Source: an uncultured bacterium
GTDB lineage: Bacteria > Bacillota > Clostridia > Oscillospirales > Acutalibacteraceae
Length of the DNA stretch: 5,942 nucleotides
Direction: 5' to 3'
Assembly (NCBI GenBank): GCA_905215105.1
Contig: CAJMOI010000123.1
Location: 1-5,942 of the forward strand
The number at the start of each line of letters is the position of its first letter. The stretch's first letter is position 1. The translations under genes and the position numbers were made by a program. The notes under the pieces were generated by a model that saw only the letters and a program-made list of their open reading frames with translations, searched no databases and had not been told where the DNA came from. Below are positions 5,546 to 5,942 of the stretch, in pieces.

Positions 5546-5942
5546 ATGGATTTCAGTCATTTTGCGGACTTCATCCTGCCGGGAATCGGCGCGGCAATCA
5601 TCGCGTATCTCTTGGGAAGCCTGAGCTTCTCCATCATCCTCACCCGTATCTTTAAAAACCACGAAGACATCCGTTCTTATGGCAGCGGAAACGCCGGTGC
5701 TACCAATGTGCTCCGTTCTGTGGGCAAAAAAGCCGCCGCCCTTACCTTTTTGCTGGACTTCCTCAAGTGTGTGGTGGCCGTGATTATTGGCAAGCTGATT
5801 TTCGGCTATGTGGCCGCACAGGTCGGCGTGGGAGATACTGCGGTGCAGTATGGTGCGTACATTGCAGGCTTTGCCTGTCTGTTGGGGCATGTGTTTCCGG
5901 TGTATTTCGGGTTCCGTGGCGGTCAATATTTGCAAATTCACA
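5546..5942 (+). CDS. plsY: Glycerol-3-phosphate acyltransferase PlsY, N-terminal part (3' end outside the window)
   Basis: Integral membrane enzyme that moves an acyl group from acyl-phosphate (made by PlsX) to glycerol-3-phosphate, the first step of phospholipid synthesis. 132 codons of a usual 190-220 are visible. The first membrane segment spans about residues 10-33 and ends in YLLGSLSFS. The catalytic motif GSGNAGATNVLR is at 46-57. A second hydrophobic region covers about 63-90 and includes LLDFLKC, where the family usually has LKG. A third segment leads to GHVFPVYFGFRGG (114-126). At this point the family continues with a lysine and GVAT (GGKGVAT), but here the frame reads GGQYLQIH to the window edge, and neither other + frame restores the motif. 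The gene is therefore intact only up to about 5923; the tail may be a contig-end error, an insertion junction or a true variant. Der lies upstream on the same strand. Confidence 0.92.
   Translation, partial: MDFSHFADFILPGIGAAIIAYLLGSLSFSIILTRIFKNHEDIRSYGSGNAGATNVLRSVGKKAAALTFLLDFLKCVVAVIIGKLIFGYVAAQVGVGDTAVQYGAYIAGFACLLGHVFPVYFGFRGGQYLQIH

Noticed and set aside
5522..5930. TCAATATT shared by the plsY leader (5522-5529) and the window tail (5923-5930), as a possible duplication or insertion repeat
   Set aside because: An 8-base match in AT-rich DNA is expected by chance and no similarity extends to either side.
1..5942. CRISPR array, tRNA, rRNA, transposase or phage genes
   Set aside because: I searched by eye for regular repeats, cloverleaf-like sequences and transposase or integrase motifs and found none. 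No non-coding stretch exceeds about 200 nt.

Overview
The window looks like chromosomal DNA from an anaerobic Firmicute of the class Clostridia, most likely an Oscillospirales-type gut organism. That is inferred from gene order, strong AAGGAG-type ribosome binding sites, moderate GC content and protein character; no taxonomic marker was searched. All recognised genes are on the + strand. Both window ends cut a gene.

Layout. Positions 2-1807 hold the C-terminal part of a xanthine dehydrogenase-family molybdenum-binding subunit. A 198-nt intergenic region follows. It contains a GC-rich hairpin (1846-1874) and a consensus sigma-A promoter (TTGACA, 17-bp spacer, TATAAT; 1932-1960). This promoter drives a short unit: yceD (DUF177, 2006-2503) and rpmF (ribosomal protein L32, 2541-2723). 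The unit is closed by a strong intrinsic terminator (2744-2775). A second gene group then begins: a PDZ/radical-SAM DUF512 protein (2848-4158), der (4158-5483, overlapping by one base) and the start of plsY (5546 to the window edge).

How the genes relate. Most of the window is housekeeping. YceD, L32 and the double GTPase Der are all tied to the large ribosomal subunit or its rRNA. PlsY begins phospholipid synthesis. The DUF512 protein is conserved but of unknown function, and its start/stop overlap with der is the strongest hint to its role. The molybdenum hydroxylase is a separate metabolic gene, probably for purine or N-heterocycle oxidation.

I see no CRISPR array, tRNA, rRNA, insertion sequence or defence system. 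The points most worth a second look are the last ~19 bases, where plsY abruptly leaves the family consensus in the middle of its GGKG motif, the DUF512-der coupling, and a marked excess of the hexamer TTCCGG/CCGGAA across the window.
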